This document shows, piece by piece, positions 8,161 to 18,358 of a stretch of DNA of 55,720 nucleotides. Within the stretch, counting starts at the first letter, position 1. Every line of letters begins with the position of its first letter. A model generated the notes under the pieces. The model was not told where the DNA came from. It did no database searches and saw only the letters and a program-made list of their open reading frames with translations. The stretch is from contig CANKUU010000022.1 of the NCBI GenBank assembly GCA_947486785.1, positions 1-55,720 on the forward strand. The letters run 5' to 3'. Both the position numbers and the translations under genes were made by a program. This DNA comes from an uncultured Flavobacteriaceae bacterium. GTDB lineage: Bacteria; Bacteroidota; Bacteroidia; Flavobacteriales; Flavobacteriaceae.

Positions 8161-10442
8161 TAAAAAGAGAATTCGAGCCATCACGAAAGACAAAAACCGA
8201 TAAGCTTAAAGCCGATTTAGTGGTCGTTGGCGGCGGCCTCTCGGGAGTATGCGCATCGATTACGGCATCGCGTTCGGGACTATCCGTGGTATTAGTTCAA
8301 GATCGTCCAGTACTAGGTGGTAACTCGTCAAGTGAAATACGGCTTTGGGCACTTGGGGCAACTTCCCATATGGGAAACAATAATAGATGGAGCAGAGAGG
8401 GAGGATTAATCAATGAAATTCTATTGGAGAATCTTAAACGTAATCAAGAAGGCAACCCATTGATTTTCGATACCGTATTGCTCGAAAAAATATATGAGGA
8501 AACCAATATAACTCTGTTACTGAATACCGCCGTATATGAGGTTTCCAAGACCGATGAACGTAAGATAGATAGTGTTACGGCCTTTTGTAGTCAAAATTCC
8601 ACTAAATACGAAGTGTGCGCCCCATTATTCTGCGATGCCTCTGGTGACGGAATCTTGGCTTTTATGTCCGGTGCTTCGTTTAGAATGGGAGCCGAATCAA
8701 AAGAAGAATTCGACGAAGGTTTTGCCCCAAATATCGATGATTATGGTAATCTGCTTGGCCATTCTTTGTACTTCTATTCGAAAGATTTAGGTAAACCAGT
8801 ATCCTATACCGCACCCTCCTTTGCGTTGAAAAATGCGAAAGAACTACCTCGTATAAAAAATTATCAATTGGGCGAGCATGGTTGTAAGCTATGGTGGGTA
8901 GAATATGGTGGGCGCTTAGATACCGTGCATGAATCCGAGGATATCAAATTTGAACTTTGGAAGGTAGTTTACGGGATATGGGACTATGTAAAAAACAGCG
9001 GAAAATTTCCAGAATCTAAAAATTTGACCCTAGAATGGGTAGGCACCATACCCGGAAAACGGGAGAGCAGAAGGTTCGAGGGCGATTTTATGCTCTCTCA
9101 AAAAGATATTGTAGAGCAAAAAGACCAGTTCGACGCAGTGTCGTTTGGTGGATGGGCAATGGATTTGCACCCCGCTGATGGAATTTATAGTGAGCATAAT
9201 TCATGTACGCAATGGCATGGAAAAGGTGTTTATACAATTCCATACCGTTCCTATTACTCGAAGGACTTGGATAATCTTTTTCTGGCCGGTCGTATCATTA
9301 GTGCGACCCACGTAGCCTTTGGTTCTTCTCGGGTAATGTTGACCTGCGCGCACGGAGCTCAGGCAGTCGGGCAGGCAGCCGCTATCTGCTCAAAGGAAAA
9401 TCTGTTGCCTAGAAACCTCGCTACAAAAGAACAAATCAAAAAATTACAGCTAGCATTAAACAGAAACGGACAGGGCATACCCCGCATACATCTTCCTGAT
9501 GATCAAAATCTCGCCAAAGACGCCTGCATTACTGCTTCATCGACCCTACAGTTCGAGTCTTTCAAACCATGCGAAGAATGGGATACCCTTTATTTCAGTA
9601 CCGCTCAACTCTTACCGTTGAAGCCCGATAAAACCTATGATTTCACCATAGAGGTCAATGCACTAGAGGAAACCGTTTTGGAGATGGAGCTCAAGAGCAG
9701 TTCGTCAAGTAGTCATTTTACTCCAGATATTTCCATTGAAAAGCAAAGTGTTCAGCTTACAAAAGGAAAGCAACAAGTATGCTTTAAGACCACGCGATCA
9801 TTACCACAGCAACATTACGCTTATCTCTGTTTTTTGAAAAACGAGAAAATAAAGTTGCGGCTATCGGATGAACGGGTTTCTGGTATGATGTCCGTCAAAA
9901 ATAAAATAAACAAACAGGTGTCTAATTTTGGAAGGCAAGATCCACCCGATAACATTGCAATAGACAGTTTTGAATTCTGGACCCCGGAAAGACGGCCCAA
10001 AGGAAAGAATTTGGCCGTATCGATGTCCGAACCGTTGAACTGCTTTTCGACCGATAACATCACGAACGGAAAATCAAGACCTGAATCGGATGGAAATACA
10101 AACCTGTGGGTTGCTGATATGGATGATGAAAATCCAGAAATTCATTTTTCTTGGTCAACACCTCAAAAAATTAACAAAATAAAATTATTCTTCGATTGCG
10201 ACTATGATCATGCCCTAGAATCTGTATTGATGGGCCACACGGAAGACACCATTCCGTTTATTGTAAGGAACTACAGTATAAAAGACGGTTCGGGCAAGTT
10301 GATAAAGAACATTAGGGGAAACTATCAAGCCATCAATACCATCTCATTTAATACAGCCATTACCACGGATAAACTAGTCTTTCAGTTCTCGAAACAACAC
10401 AAAGAAATTCCTGTTTCTGTTTTTGATATTAGTGTTTTTTAG
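8157..10442 (+). CDS. FAD-dependent oxidoreductase (FAD_oxidored type), cytoplasmic
   Basis: A 761-residue flavoprotein. The N-terminal Rossmann fold has GGGLSGVCASITASRSGLSV near residues 22-42, followed by VLGGNSSSEIR, the hallmark of the FAD-dependent oxidoreductase family (PF12831-like). DASGDGILAFMSGASFRMG and the later LFLAGRIISATHVAFGSSRV segment fit the same fold. After about residue 470 come beta-rich sequences, and the last ~140 residues resemble a discoidin/F5-8C-type sandwich. There is no signal peptide, so it should act in the cytoplasm on an imported compound. The start overlaps the symporter stop by 4 bases. The substrate and reaction are unknown. A sugar, cyclitol or sugar acid is a guess from context. 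Confidence 0.82.
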   Translation: MIKREFEPSRKTKTDKLKADLVVVGGGLSGVCASITASRSGLSVVLVQDRPVLGGNSSSEIRLWALGATSHMGNNNRWSREGGLINEILLENLKRNQEGNPLIFDTVLLEKIYEETNITLLLNTAVYEVSKTDERKIDSVTAFCSQNSTKYEVCAPLFCDASGDGILAFMSGASFRMGAESKEEFDEGFAPNIDDYGNLLGHSLYFYSKDLGKPVSYTAPSFALKNAKELPRIKNYQLGEHGCKLWWVEYGGRLDTVHESEDIKFELWKVVYGIWDYVKNSGKFPESKNLTLEWVGTIPGKRESRRFEGDFMLSQKDIVEQKDQFDAVSFGGWAMDLHPADGIYSEHNSCTQWHGKGVYTIPYRSYYSKDLDNLFLAGRIISATHVAFGSSRVMLTCAHGAQAVGQAAAICSKENLLPRNLATKEQIKKLQLALNRNGQGIPRIHLPDDQNLAKDACITASSTLQFESFKPCEEWDTLYFSTAQLLPLKPDKTYDFTIEVNALEETVLEMELKSSSSSSHFTPDISIEKQSVQLTKGKQQVCFKTTRSLPQQHYAYLCFLKNEKIKLRLSDERVSGMMSVKNKINKQVSNFGRQDPPDNIAIDSFEFWTPERRPKGKNLAVSMSEPLNCFSTDNITNGKSRPESDGNTNLWVADMDDENPEIHFSWSTPQKINKIKLFFDCDYDHALESVLMGHTEDTIPFIVRNYSIKDGSGKLIKNIRGNYQAINTISFNTAITTDKLVFQFSKQHKEIPVSVFDISVF

Positions 10443-10466
10443 CTGAATCCTTCATTAATCTTTAAA

Positions 10467-12476
10467 ATGGTAGTTAAAAAAAATAAGGTGTACTCAAAGG
10501 AGACAATTAGAAGAAATCTAAATAAGACCTCGGTATCGATAATCGCTGCATTTATACTGACCCTTTTCTTATTGGCATGTTCCGAAAAGTTAAACAAGTC
10601 AATAAGCATCAAAAGCCCTAATAATATTATGAAGGCAGATTTTCACATAGATGATACCGGTGCGCTATCTTATACATTGAACCGTCCCAATTTTGAAGTT
10701 ATAGCTCCCTCAGTACTTGGGATTAAGCTTGGTAATCTGTCATACCTTGAATTCACCGGTTTCGGTAATCCTCAATTTAAGCAAGTAAACAATGCGTACA
10801 GCATAAAAGGTAAACACAAAAAGGCCTTCAATCATTACAACAGTTTTGAAGTTTTCATTTCAAACACTGTTTACAAACCCTTCATTCTTGAATGTCGGGC
10901 TTACAACGATGGACTTGCATACCGATACCGCATTCCCGGAACCGGAATGCAGACCGTGCTCGAAGAAAAATCAAGTTGGTCTATAGCTAATAACCCGGTG
11001 GTTTGGTTCATGGAACGTGACAATGCCTATAAACTAAAATCATATGCAGGTGAATGGATTAAAACAACCATCGATAGTCTTCATATCGTCTCTAAAGAAG
11101 GGCCGATTCAGGGAAACCCATTGATTGTTGAACTTGAAGATAACGAAGGGTACTTGGTCATCACCGAAGCCGCATTGTACAATTATAGCGGCATGCGGTT
11201 AAAAGCGCTTGAAGGCGGTAAAGTCAAAGTAGTTTTTACAGAAGGCGAAAATGGATTTCAGGTTCAGGACACTATCATTACCCCATGGAGAGTTTCTATG
11301 ATTGCTGAAAACTTGAACGATTTGGTAAATAGTGATCTCATCAGCAATCTAAACCCAGCGCCATCCTCAGATTTATTTAAAAACACAGATTATATCAAAC
11401 CAGGGAAATCGGTTTGGCGATGGTGGCATAAAAATACCGGGACTTCACAACAGGAACGAAAATACATCGACTATGCGCATCAGCTAAATTTCGAATATAT
11501 CACCATAGACGAGGGGTGGGAAGACTGGCCATATAAATGGGATACAGTTAAAAGTCTGACCAATTTTGGATCAGAAAAGTCCGTGGGCATTTTTCTTTGG
11601 AAACATTCGAACCAATTAAACCATTCGAACAACAATTTCGAAAAAATGAGGTTCTGGTTAGACTCCGTAAGCACCTCAGGAGCGGTGGGAGTAAAAGTAG
11701 ACTTCATGAATTCCGAGACAAAAGAGCTTATCGATTTTGAAATCGCACTTTTGAAGCTAGCGGCCGAACGCGAATTAATGGTCAATTTTCACGGAAGCCA
11801 CCCTCCTACCGGTGAATCGCGCACCTACCCTAACGAGATAACAAGAGAGGGTATACGAGGTCTTGAACTCAACCGTATGGCTGAAGGTCCTATACCGGCA
11901 AAACATAACGCCGTTTTACCCTTTACTCGATTTGCTATAGGCCATGGCGATTATACCCCTTTAGGTTTTACATCTCCTGGCGCAACGACTTGGGCGCATC
12001 AACTGGCCACGCTAGTAGCTTTTGACTCCCCTTTACAAATGATAGCCGAAGATCCGGTCTTCCTTTTAACATCCGATAAAATTGCATCAGTATTACCGAT
12101 ACTTCAAAATTTTCCTACAATATGGAGCGAGACGGTGGTTCTCCCACAAAGCAAGCTAGGAGAAATGGCTGTTTTAGCAAAAAAGTCAGGCAATTACTGG
12201 TATGTAGGTGTTTTGAACGGAAATTCGCAAAAAAGTATAGTTCTAGATTTGTCGTTTTTGAGTTCCATAAGCTATGAAGCAATCCTGTTTGAAGACGATA
12301 TCGAAGGTATTCCCGTTAATCTTGAGGGCTTAAATCCACTAGCAGATATAAAGTCAAATCTTACCGCCATTCCCTTTACATCGAGCAAAAGTTCAGTCAA
12401 CAAAGATTCCAAGTTAAAGATAACATTAGCAAAAAATGGAGGCTGTTTATTGGTCATCAAGCCTGTAAACGAATAA
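10467..12476 (+). CDS. GH97 glycosidase lipoprotein, retaining (alpha-galactosidase-like)
   Basis: A 669-residue glycoside hydrolase family 97 enzyme. An unusually long basic N-terminus (about 20 residues) precedes the hydrophobic helix and lipobox LLACSE (Cys about 38), so it is a lipoprotein, periplasmic or surface. The N-terminal beta-sandwich is followed by the barrel, with KSVWRWWHKNTG, YITIDEGWEDW and VGVKVDFMNSE. The Asp of VKVDF (residue 412) sits where retaining GH97 alpha-galactosidases carry their nucleophile. Glu in TREGIRGLEL (about 461) is a candidate acid/base. Retaining rather than inverting (SusB-like) chemistry is therefore favoured. It lies 24 bases after the oxidoreductase and 2 bases before the GH2-like gene. 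Confidence 0.85.
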   Translation: MVVKKNKVYSKETIRRNLNKTSVSIIAAFILTLFLLACSEKLNKSISIKSPNNIMKADFHIDDTGALSYTLNRPNFEVIAPSVLGIKLGNLSYLEFTGFGNPQFKQVNNAYSIKGKHKKAFNHYNSFEVFISNTVYKPFILECRAYNDGLAYRYRIPGTGMQTVLEEKSSWSIANNPVVWFMERDNAYKLKSYAGEWIKTTIDSLHIVSKEGPIQGNPLIVELEDNEGYLVITEAALYNYSGMRLKALEGGKVKVVFTEGENGFQVQDTIITPWRVSMIAENLNDLVNSDLISNLNPAPSSDLFKNTDYIKPGKSVWRWWHKNTGTSQQERKYIDYAHQLNFEYITIDEGWEDWPYKWDTVKSLTNFGSEKSVGIFLWKHSNQLNHSNNNFEKMRFWLDSVSTSGAVGVKVDFMNSETKELIDFEIALLKLAAERELMVNFHGSHPPTGESRTYPNEITREGIRGLELNRMAEGPIPAKHNAVLPFTRFAIGHGDYTPLGFTSPGATTWAHQLATLVAFDSPLQMIAEDPVFLLTSDKIASVLPILQNFPTIWSETVVLPQSKLGEMAVLAKKSGNYWYVGVLNGNSQKSIVLDLSFLSSISYEAILFEDDIEGIPVNLEGLNPLADIKSNLTAIPFTSSKSSVNKDSKLKITLAKNGGCLLVIKPVNE

Positions 12477-12478
12477 AT

Positions 12479-15112
12479 ATGATGCAAAAAATGGTGTACA
12501 GTGTTATATTTTGGATAATACTCGCTGCTATGTATTCGGGCACCGCTCAAGTACCTGAAAATTTCACTTCCTTGGGCGAGGAAAAAATTTCACTTAACAG
12601 ATTATGGCAATTTAAGCCCGACCCAAAACTTTTAGGCTTACCCAACGAGTGTTTTTTAACCGAAACGGATTTTCCACAATGGGACTCGATTGCAGTAACA
12701 AGCAGTTGGAAAACAGAAAATGAAAGTGCCTATTTTAACGGTCAAGTATTTTACAAAAGAAATTTTGAGGTATCGTCGTCATGGAAGAAATCGAAAGTAC
12801 ATTTAAAATTAGCAGCCGTTTACGAGCGTGCTTCAGTTTGCTTGAACAGAACGAAGATTGGCCAACATATCAGAGGCTGTACCCTATTCGAATGTGATGT
12901 CTCGGATTACCTCAATGTGAACGGAAACAACATTCTTGTCGACTTAGTTAACAATAGGTGTTTTCGCGGAGTCTGGTGGAACGGCGGAGTTATCAATAGG
13001 GATGTTTCTCTCGTTAAAAATAATAAGGTTAGAATGAATTGGCAGCATATTCAGGCGGTTCCAGACTTTAGAACGAAGAATACGAAAGTTACGGCCAAAA
13101 TCAGAATAAGTAATAGCTCTGATTTTCCACTAGAAGGAACACTAAAATACAAGCTCTTAAAATGGAAAAAGGAAAAAAATATAACAGACCTTGATTACTC
13201 CAATGAAACTTTTACCAAAGTACACTTAGACTCTTCAGTAACCGTCGATATTGAAATACTGGTTGCTGGTAACTATGTGAAAAGATGGCATTTTGATCAT
13301 CTCCAACTTTATCTATTAGAATTGTATTTTTTGGCCGATAAAAAAGTCCAACATCATCAACGGGATAGATTTGGTGTACTCAAAATAGAGGCTGACAGAA
13401 AAAACTTGCTATTAAACGCTGAGGCGATTCGCTTGAACTGTTTTAATCGCGTGCCCGACCTTCGGGTATGTGGCAATACCAAATTAGACCATTTGATATG
13501 GAAGAGTATTGACGACATTAAACGGCTTGGCACCAAATTTATCCGAATATTGCATGCCTCGCTTTCCGAAAATCTTTTAGTCTATCTGGATGAAGTAGAA
13601 TTCCTTGTAATAGAGGAAATTCCATTTTGGGGAAAGACCGATCTACTGGTATTTTCCGATAATAAGCTACCCAAAAGTTGGCTTACGGAAATGGTTTACC
13701 TAGACTTGAACCACCCCAATATTATTGGGTGTAGTGTCGCCAACGGGTTGAAAAACAACGACTATAGTTGGAAAAACTTGACGATGACTCTCGATCAGGT
13801 CAACTACATAAAAAATGCCATCGAGTACATTGGAAAAGAATTGGATACCTTATGGATTAAAACCTATGTCAGTTTCTCAGCACTTAAAAAAAGAGCAACC
13901 TCTACGGTAGAGCCTATTGAATCCGTTTATATTGTTTGTATCAATAGCTATGCCGATACTTTCAACGAGGTAAAAAGAGTTCATGAACGATGGACAAATA
14001 ACCCTATTTTTACTACAGAAATTAGCAAAGATCAAATAAACCTTGAACCAAATGAGGCGGTTCTTGATTCAAGAATGACTAACTTTATAAACAAACTAAG
14101 ATTACTGGATTATCTGTTCGGCACCTCGTTATGGACATATAGTGATTACCGCACTTTGTATAAGGCTTCGCTCCCTTTAGAGAACTGGGCTTACGGCTTA
14201 GTGAATGCATGGCGACAGAATAAAAGCGCCTATTGGGAAAAACAAGAACGATTTTTCCCAATTTCGAATTTGACTATCGTTATTGATAAAACCTTGAGTT
14301 TAAAAGGAGAAATCAAGGCAGATATCGAACTGCATCCCGGAATTAAAAAAGAGCTTCCCTCCTATACGTTGAACAATTATTTGTTCAGGATAATCGTCAA
14401 AAACAAAATGCAGAACAGTATTGATATCAGCGATTTGGAGCTGCCAAGTATCGAACCTGGTGATTCAATCATCAACAAATTCTTTTGCTTCCCTTCCAAA
14501 CAAGAGAATGTCCAATCGCTTATCGCGCAGTTAGTCTCATTTACGAGAATAAATATGCACGAATCTGTCCATTTTTTTGAGGTTCCCGATAGTCCTAAAA
14601 TCCAGCACTTAATTAATGGTAAAAAGCAAATCACGATTTTTCCCAACACTATCGGCGGAGCGCAAGAATACGAATGTTACTGCGGCCAAAAGGGTGTAAA
14701 TACCCTTAGCCATACTACAATTAATACACTCTTCGATATTCAAAATCTTGACCCCGACAAAGAATATGGCAATACAGTTATGGTCATAAACAGCAAGGAA
14801 GAAAGCGAACCCTTTGACCATGTTTTGGCCATACTTAGCACAAAGATAATCCCACCCATAGTGTCAGCAGAAACCTCTGTAAATATAGGTTTCCATGTCG
14901 ATTACTCCGTATCAGAAGCAGACTCTCGCTTTGACATTCAAAATGGTACGTGTTCTGGCCAGTACGATCAAGGAAAATCTGAAATAACCCTAAAAGGGAG
15001 TTTTACAGTCAAAAACCTTCCAAAAAAACAAACCTATTACTATAAAATTAGGAGTACTATAGCGGGTAGGAAAAGTCATTGGTCGGAAAAACGAACGGTG
15101 ACCACCTTATAA
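12479..15112 (+). CDS. GH2-like protein with a degenerate acid/base position
   Basis: An 877-residue secreted protein (signal peptide ending near SGTAQ). The order is that of GH2: a jelly-roll sugar-binding domain (WDSIAVTSSWK, FYKRNF, GVWWNGGVINRDVSLV), an immunoglobulin-like domain, then a barrel with DRFGVLKIEADRKNLLLN, RLGTKFIRILHASLS and EFLVIEEIPFWG. In active GH2 enzymes the strand after HPNIIG carries an Asn-Glu acid/base pair. Here it reads SVANG, with Gly at residue 423 (codon GGG at 13745-13747, one base from GAG). A possible nucleophile region, IFTTEIS, remains. Two fibronectin-III-like domains follow. It may be inactive, a binding protein, or use another acid. The ORF is otherwise intact. 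It is co-transcribed with GH97. Confidence 0.72.
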   Translation: MMQKMVYSVIFWIILAAMYSGTAQVPENFTSLGEEKISLNRLWQFKPDPKLLGLPNECFLTETDFPQWDSIAVTSSWKTENESAYFNGQVFYKRNFEVSSSWKKSKVHLKLAAVYERASVCLNRTKIGQHIRGCTLFECDVSDYLNVNGNNILVDLVNNRCFRGVWWNGGVINRDVSLVKNNKVRMNWQHIQAVPDFRTKNTKVTAKIRISNSSDFPLEGTLKYKLLKWKKEKNITDLDYSNETFTKVHLDSSVTVDIEILVAGNYVKRWHFDHLQLYLLELYFLADKKVQHHQRDRFGVLKIEADRKNLLLNAEAIRLNCFNRVPDLRVCGNTKLDHLIWKSIDDIKRLGTKFIRILHASLSENLLVYLDEVEFLVIEEIPFWGKTDLLVFSDNKLPKSWLTEMVYLDLNHPNIIGCSVANGLKNNDYSWKNLTMTLDQVNYIKNAIEYIGKELDTLWIKTYVSFSALKKRATSTVEPIESVYIVCINSYADTFNEVKRVHERWTNNPIFTTEISKDQINLEPNEAVLDSRMTNFINKLRLLDYLFGTSLWTYSDYRTLYKASLPLENWAYGLVNAWRQNKSAYWEKQERFFPISNLTIVIDKTLSLKGEIKADIELHPGIKKELPSYTLNNYLFRIIVKNKMQNSIDISDLELPSIEPGDSIINKFFCFPSKQENVQSLIAQLVSFTRINMHESVHFFEVPDSPKIQHLINGKKQITIFPNTIGGAQEYECYCGQKGVNTLSHTTINTLFDIQNLDPDKEYGNTVMVINSKEESEPFDHVLAILSTKIIPPIVSAETSVNIGFHVDYSVSEADSRFDIQNGTCSGQYDQGKSEITLKGSFTVKNLPKKQTYYYKIRSTIAGRKSHWSEKRTVTTL

Positions 15113-15133
15113 ATATCTCAGAAAAAAAAGCAT

Positions 15134-17977
15134 ATGAAAAATATCCATTTCCTCAAACCTGTACTTTTACTTTTGGTAAGCTGCGCTTGTTCAGATACAA
15201 AAGGCAATGCCGTTTTCCTGAAGGATAATAACCTAATTATCCGCTCAAATAATAGAACCTATGCTTTTGCCCCTAAGTTCACTATTTTATATCGCGTTAC
15301 GGATCCAAAATTAAGGATGCGTCCTGCAGGTATTGATAATGTAGCCTATAATGTAGCAACATGGTTAGTAGAAGACGGAAAACAGGCAGATTTACGGACC
15401 ATTAAAAGAAATGATAGCCAGACAGGAGATGGATTTGATGATTCTATTCTATCTGGTGAAACCGAACCTCGAACCCTGAACTATTACAATTCAGGACAAG
15501 TTATCGAGATTGAGGGCGATAGTCCTGAAGAAAGAAATGACACAATCTTCTGGAAATTCAAGCCGCATAAACATTTCGAATTAACGGCGTTCGTGGTAGA
15601 AACAGATTCCGCACCTAAGCTGCACTTTACGATAATGCCGCGTTCAAAAGGATACTTTTCAATAGGGTATACGGGAGCACCCGCTATAGAACCGGATAGT
15701 GCAACTGAGATATGGCAGCCATTTATTTGGCAAGAAAAACGTTTTCCCAAAAATTCTTACCTCACATTGGCCTACCGAACCCCCTTACCGACCACCTTTT
15801 TCAATGACGGCAATAATACATTAGGGTTACTCGCCGCCCCAGAAGAATTCCCATTCAATCCCCTGCCTACACTAAACAACAGTAGGTTTGGCGTAATTCT
15901 AAGAAATCAGGATGGTTTGGCCCAGCCCCAACTATTCGCTCCTGTTCTTGGCGGCATGGATTCAAAAATGGATAATGGGAAAACCTTTGATTTTTCATCA
16001 TATCTGATTGTAGACGAACAACCTTTAACCTATACCTACGAAAAATTGGCAAGGGATTTTTTTGGTTTTAAGGATTATCGAAAGAATACGATTTCCTCGT
16101 TGAACGATACCTTTGACAACATTGTCGATTACGGGAATTCATCCTACGGTCGTTACGTAGATTCCTTAAAGGGATATGAGTATTCAACTGATGTCCCGGG
16201 TGCCGTTAAAAATGTATCCAGTTTACATCCTCTAGAACTCGCTCTAGTTACTGACAATCCTAAAATTTTTAAACAAAAAGCGTATCCCATGATGGAATAT
16301 ATGCTTTCTAGAGAAAAGTTTCTTTTTAGTTTGAATCCAGAGCAGAAAATCCAATATCCTTCCAGAAAATTAAACGGGCCGACAGCCCCGATATCGGAAT
16401 TGACCTCTTTATACAATATCACCAACAAAGCGAATCCATTTCTTCTGGAGATGGCTGAAAAGGAATATCGGACCGAAAAAATCAGAAATTTGGATGTTGT
16501 AGAAAAAGGGGAGACTTGGATTAATGCGATGTTTCTTTTCAAGGCCTCCGGAGACACCACGTATTTGAATGCTGCGAAACAAGGAGCCGATCAATATCTT
16601 AAAAATAGAGTGGAGCAGAAGCAAACAGACTTCAAAGACCCTTTCGGACGGGGCTTCTTCTTTTGGGTAGCTTTTACAAACCGCTGGATAGAACTGTTAG
16701 AGCTCTACGAACTCACCTCCGAGCAAAAATATCTTGATGCCGCTCATGAAGGTGCTAGACACTATACCCTCTTTACTTGGATGGCCCCCAAAATTCCCGA
16801 TGACCATATTTTGGTTAACAAAGATGATAAGGCACCGATGTACTGGTATTTAAAATCTAAAGGACATACGCAAATGTTCTATCCCGAGGAAAAAGTTCCA
16901 GCATGGCGCTTATCAGAAGTGGGACTGACCCCGGAATCCTCGGGAACCAGCACCGGACATCGTGGTATTTTTATGGCTAACTATGCCCCTTGGATGTTGC
17001 GCATAGGAGAATATACAAATGATGATTTTTTGAAAGAAGTGGCCAAAGCGTCCATTATCGGTAGGTATCGGAATTTTCCAGGATACCATATCAACACCGA
17101 AAGAACAACGGCCTATGAAAAACTGGATTTTCCCCTACACGAGCATAAAGAACTTAGCGTTAATTCGTTTCATTACAATCACATCCTCCCGATGGCTAGT
17201 ATGCTACTGGATTACTTGGTTACCGACGTATGGACAAAATCAGACCGACAGATTCATTTCCCCTCCGAATATATCGAAGGGTATGCTTATCTGATCAATA
17301 AGTTTTACGGAAATAGAAAGGGCCGATTTTATGATATTGAAAAAGTCCAGCTCTGGATGCCAAAAAACCTATTGACGATAGAAAATACGGAACTGAATTA
17401 CATTACTGCAAAGACAGAAAACCAGCTGCTAATAGCACTCTCGAATCAATCGGATAAAAAACAGAAAACGAAGGTTACCATCAATAATAACATGGTCGAA
17501 CTAAACAAAAGTGCCTTCAACGCGCGTGTTTGGAAGAACAATACTGAAATTGACAAACCGCTGGCTGTTCAGGAATCATTTGAAATAGAAGTCCCTCCCA
17601 GCGGGATTACCGCCATGGCCATTAACTATGAATCAGCAGTTTCCAATTTTCAAACAGACTTTTTAACGCCTACAATACCCGTTTCGGAGAATTACCAAGA
17701 ATTTGATTTTGGAAACGGAAGAGCAATGACTCTAAGTTTTGGCAAATACACTAAAAATGTGTTCTTATATCTTCAGGATGACGATTCGGTTTACCGGACA
17801 GTTACACTACGCTACTCGGATAAAGAAGGAAACAAGAAAGTTATAGAGGATACCGAGTATCCCTATGAGTTTACAATACCTGTAGATTCCCAACAACATA
17901 CTTTAGAATTCGAATTGTCAGGGATTAATATTAAAGGAAAAATTGAAAAAAGTAAAAAAATTAAGTTAGGTGTCTAA
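15134..17977 (+). CDS. Unrecognised 947-residue lipoprotein, toroid-like, probable carbohydrate-active protein
   Basis: Not assigned to a family. The N-terminus is a lipoprotein signal (LLLLVSCACSDTKG), so the protein is exported. Residues about 30-330 look beta-rich. The middle (about 340-760) is helical and repeats the pattern YLNAAKQGADQYL ... YLDAAHEGARHYT, like the hairpins of (alpha/alpha)6-toroid glycosidases and lyases. Conserved-looking aromatic and His-rich stretches (HINTERTTAYEKLDFPLHE, VNSFHYNHILPM) could line an active site. The last ~190 residues are again beta-sandwich-like. It is the final gene of PUL 1, 21 bases after the GH2-like gene. Its position and fold signs suggest a polysaccharide lyase or hydrolase, but no catalytic residues can be named. 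Confidence 0.7.
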   Translation: MKNIHFLKPVLLLLVSCACSDTKGNAVFLKDNNLIIRSNNRTYAFAPKFTILYRVTDPKLRMRPAGIDNVAYNVATWLVEDGKQADLRTIKRNDSQTGDGFDDSILSGETEPRTLNYYNSGQVIEIEGDSPEERNDTIFWKFKPHKHFELTAFVVETDSAPKLHFTIMPRSKGYFSIGYTGAPAIEPDSATEIWQPFIWQEKRFPKNSYLTLAYRTPLPTTFFNDGNNTLGLLAAPEEFPFNPLPTLNNSRFGVILRNQDGLAQPQLFAPVLGGMDSKMDNGKTFDFSSYLIVDEQPLTYTYEKLARDFFGFKDYRKNTISSLNDTFDNIVDYGNSSYGRYVDSLKGYEYSTDVPGAVKNVSSLHPLELALVTDNPKIFKQKAYPMMEYMLSREKFLFSLNPEQKIQYPSRKLNGPTAPISELTSLYNITNKANPFLLEMAEKEYRTEKIRNLDVVEKGETWINAMFLFKASGDTTYLNAAKQGADQYLKNRVEQKQTDFKDPFGRGFFFWVAFTNRWIELLELYELTSEQKYLDAAHEGARHYTLFTWMAPKIPDDHILVNKDDKAPMYWYLKSKGHTQMFYPEEKVPAWRLSEVGLTPESSGTSTGHRGIFMANYAPWMLRIGEYTNDDFLKEVAKASIIGRYRNFPGYHINTERTTAYEKLDFPLHEHKELSVNSFHYNHILPMASMLLDYLVTDVWTKSDRQIHFPSEYIEGYAYLINKFYGNRKGRFYDIEKVQLWMPKNLLTIENTELNYITAKTENQLLIALSNQSDKKQKTKVTINNNMVELNKSAFNARVWKNNTEIDKPLAVQESFEIEVPPSGITAMAINYESAVSNFQTDFLTPTIPVSENYQEFDFGNGRAMTLSFGKYTKNVFLYLQDDDSVYRTVTLRYSDKEGNKKVIEDTEYPYEFTIPVDSQQHTLEFELSGINIKGKIEKSKKIKLGV

Positions 17978-18001
17978 TTATTCCTGTTACCAGAATAAAC
18001 G

Positions 18002-18358
18002 GTGCATAAACTGAAAATCGTTTTAGTAAGACCGTATGAAAAGAATAATAAAACCGATGGAACGATAGACGGTTTTAATGAGGCAAAAGAAAATGATCTA
18101 TTAAAAAAATCTAGTGCTATTGAATATATTTTGGCATCTGCATGCGTCTCTTTTACCTACTAACTAAATGAGATTCTAGTAAAAGAAAGCCGCTTGATTA
18201 CAAAAAATGATCGAAAACTTCTTGTAAAATCCATTAAAGCTATTGACCGGAAAAAATCAACAATACTTGCTTCGCAACCACCTTTTGAAGCATGGCATGA
18301 TATCATAGAACAGACTATTACAGATGCTATTCTAGGTCACCTGGCACACATAAAATAG
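18002..18358 (+). pseudogene. Remnant of an unrecognised small gene
   Basis: Reading from GTG at 18002, one frame runs 119 codons to TAG at 18358 with a single internal stop (TAA after ACVSFTY, codon 54). The conceptual product contains LKIVLVRPYEKNNKTDGTID and, after the stop, LNEILVKESRLITKNDRKLL and a C-terminal TITDAILGHLAHIK. The persistence of a coding-like frame on both sides of the stop suggests a recently broken gene or a fragment of a larger one. The family is not recognised. Confidence 0.45.
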
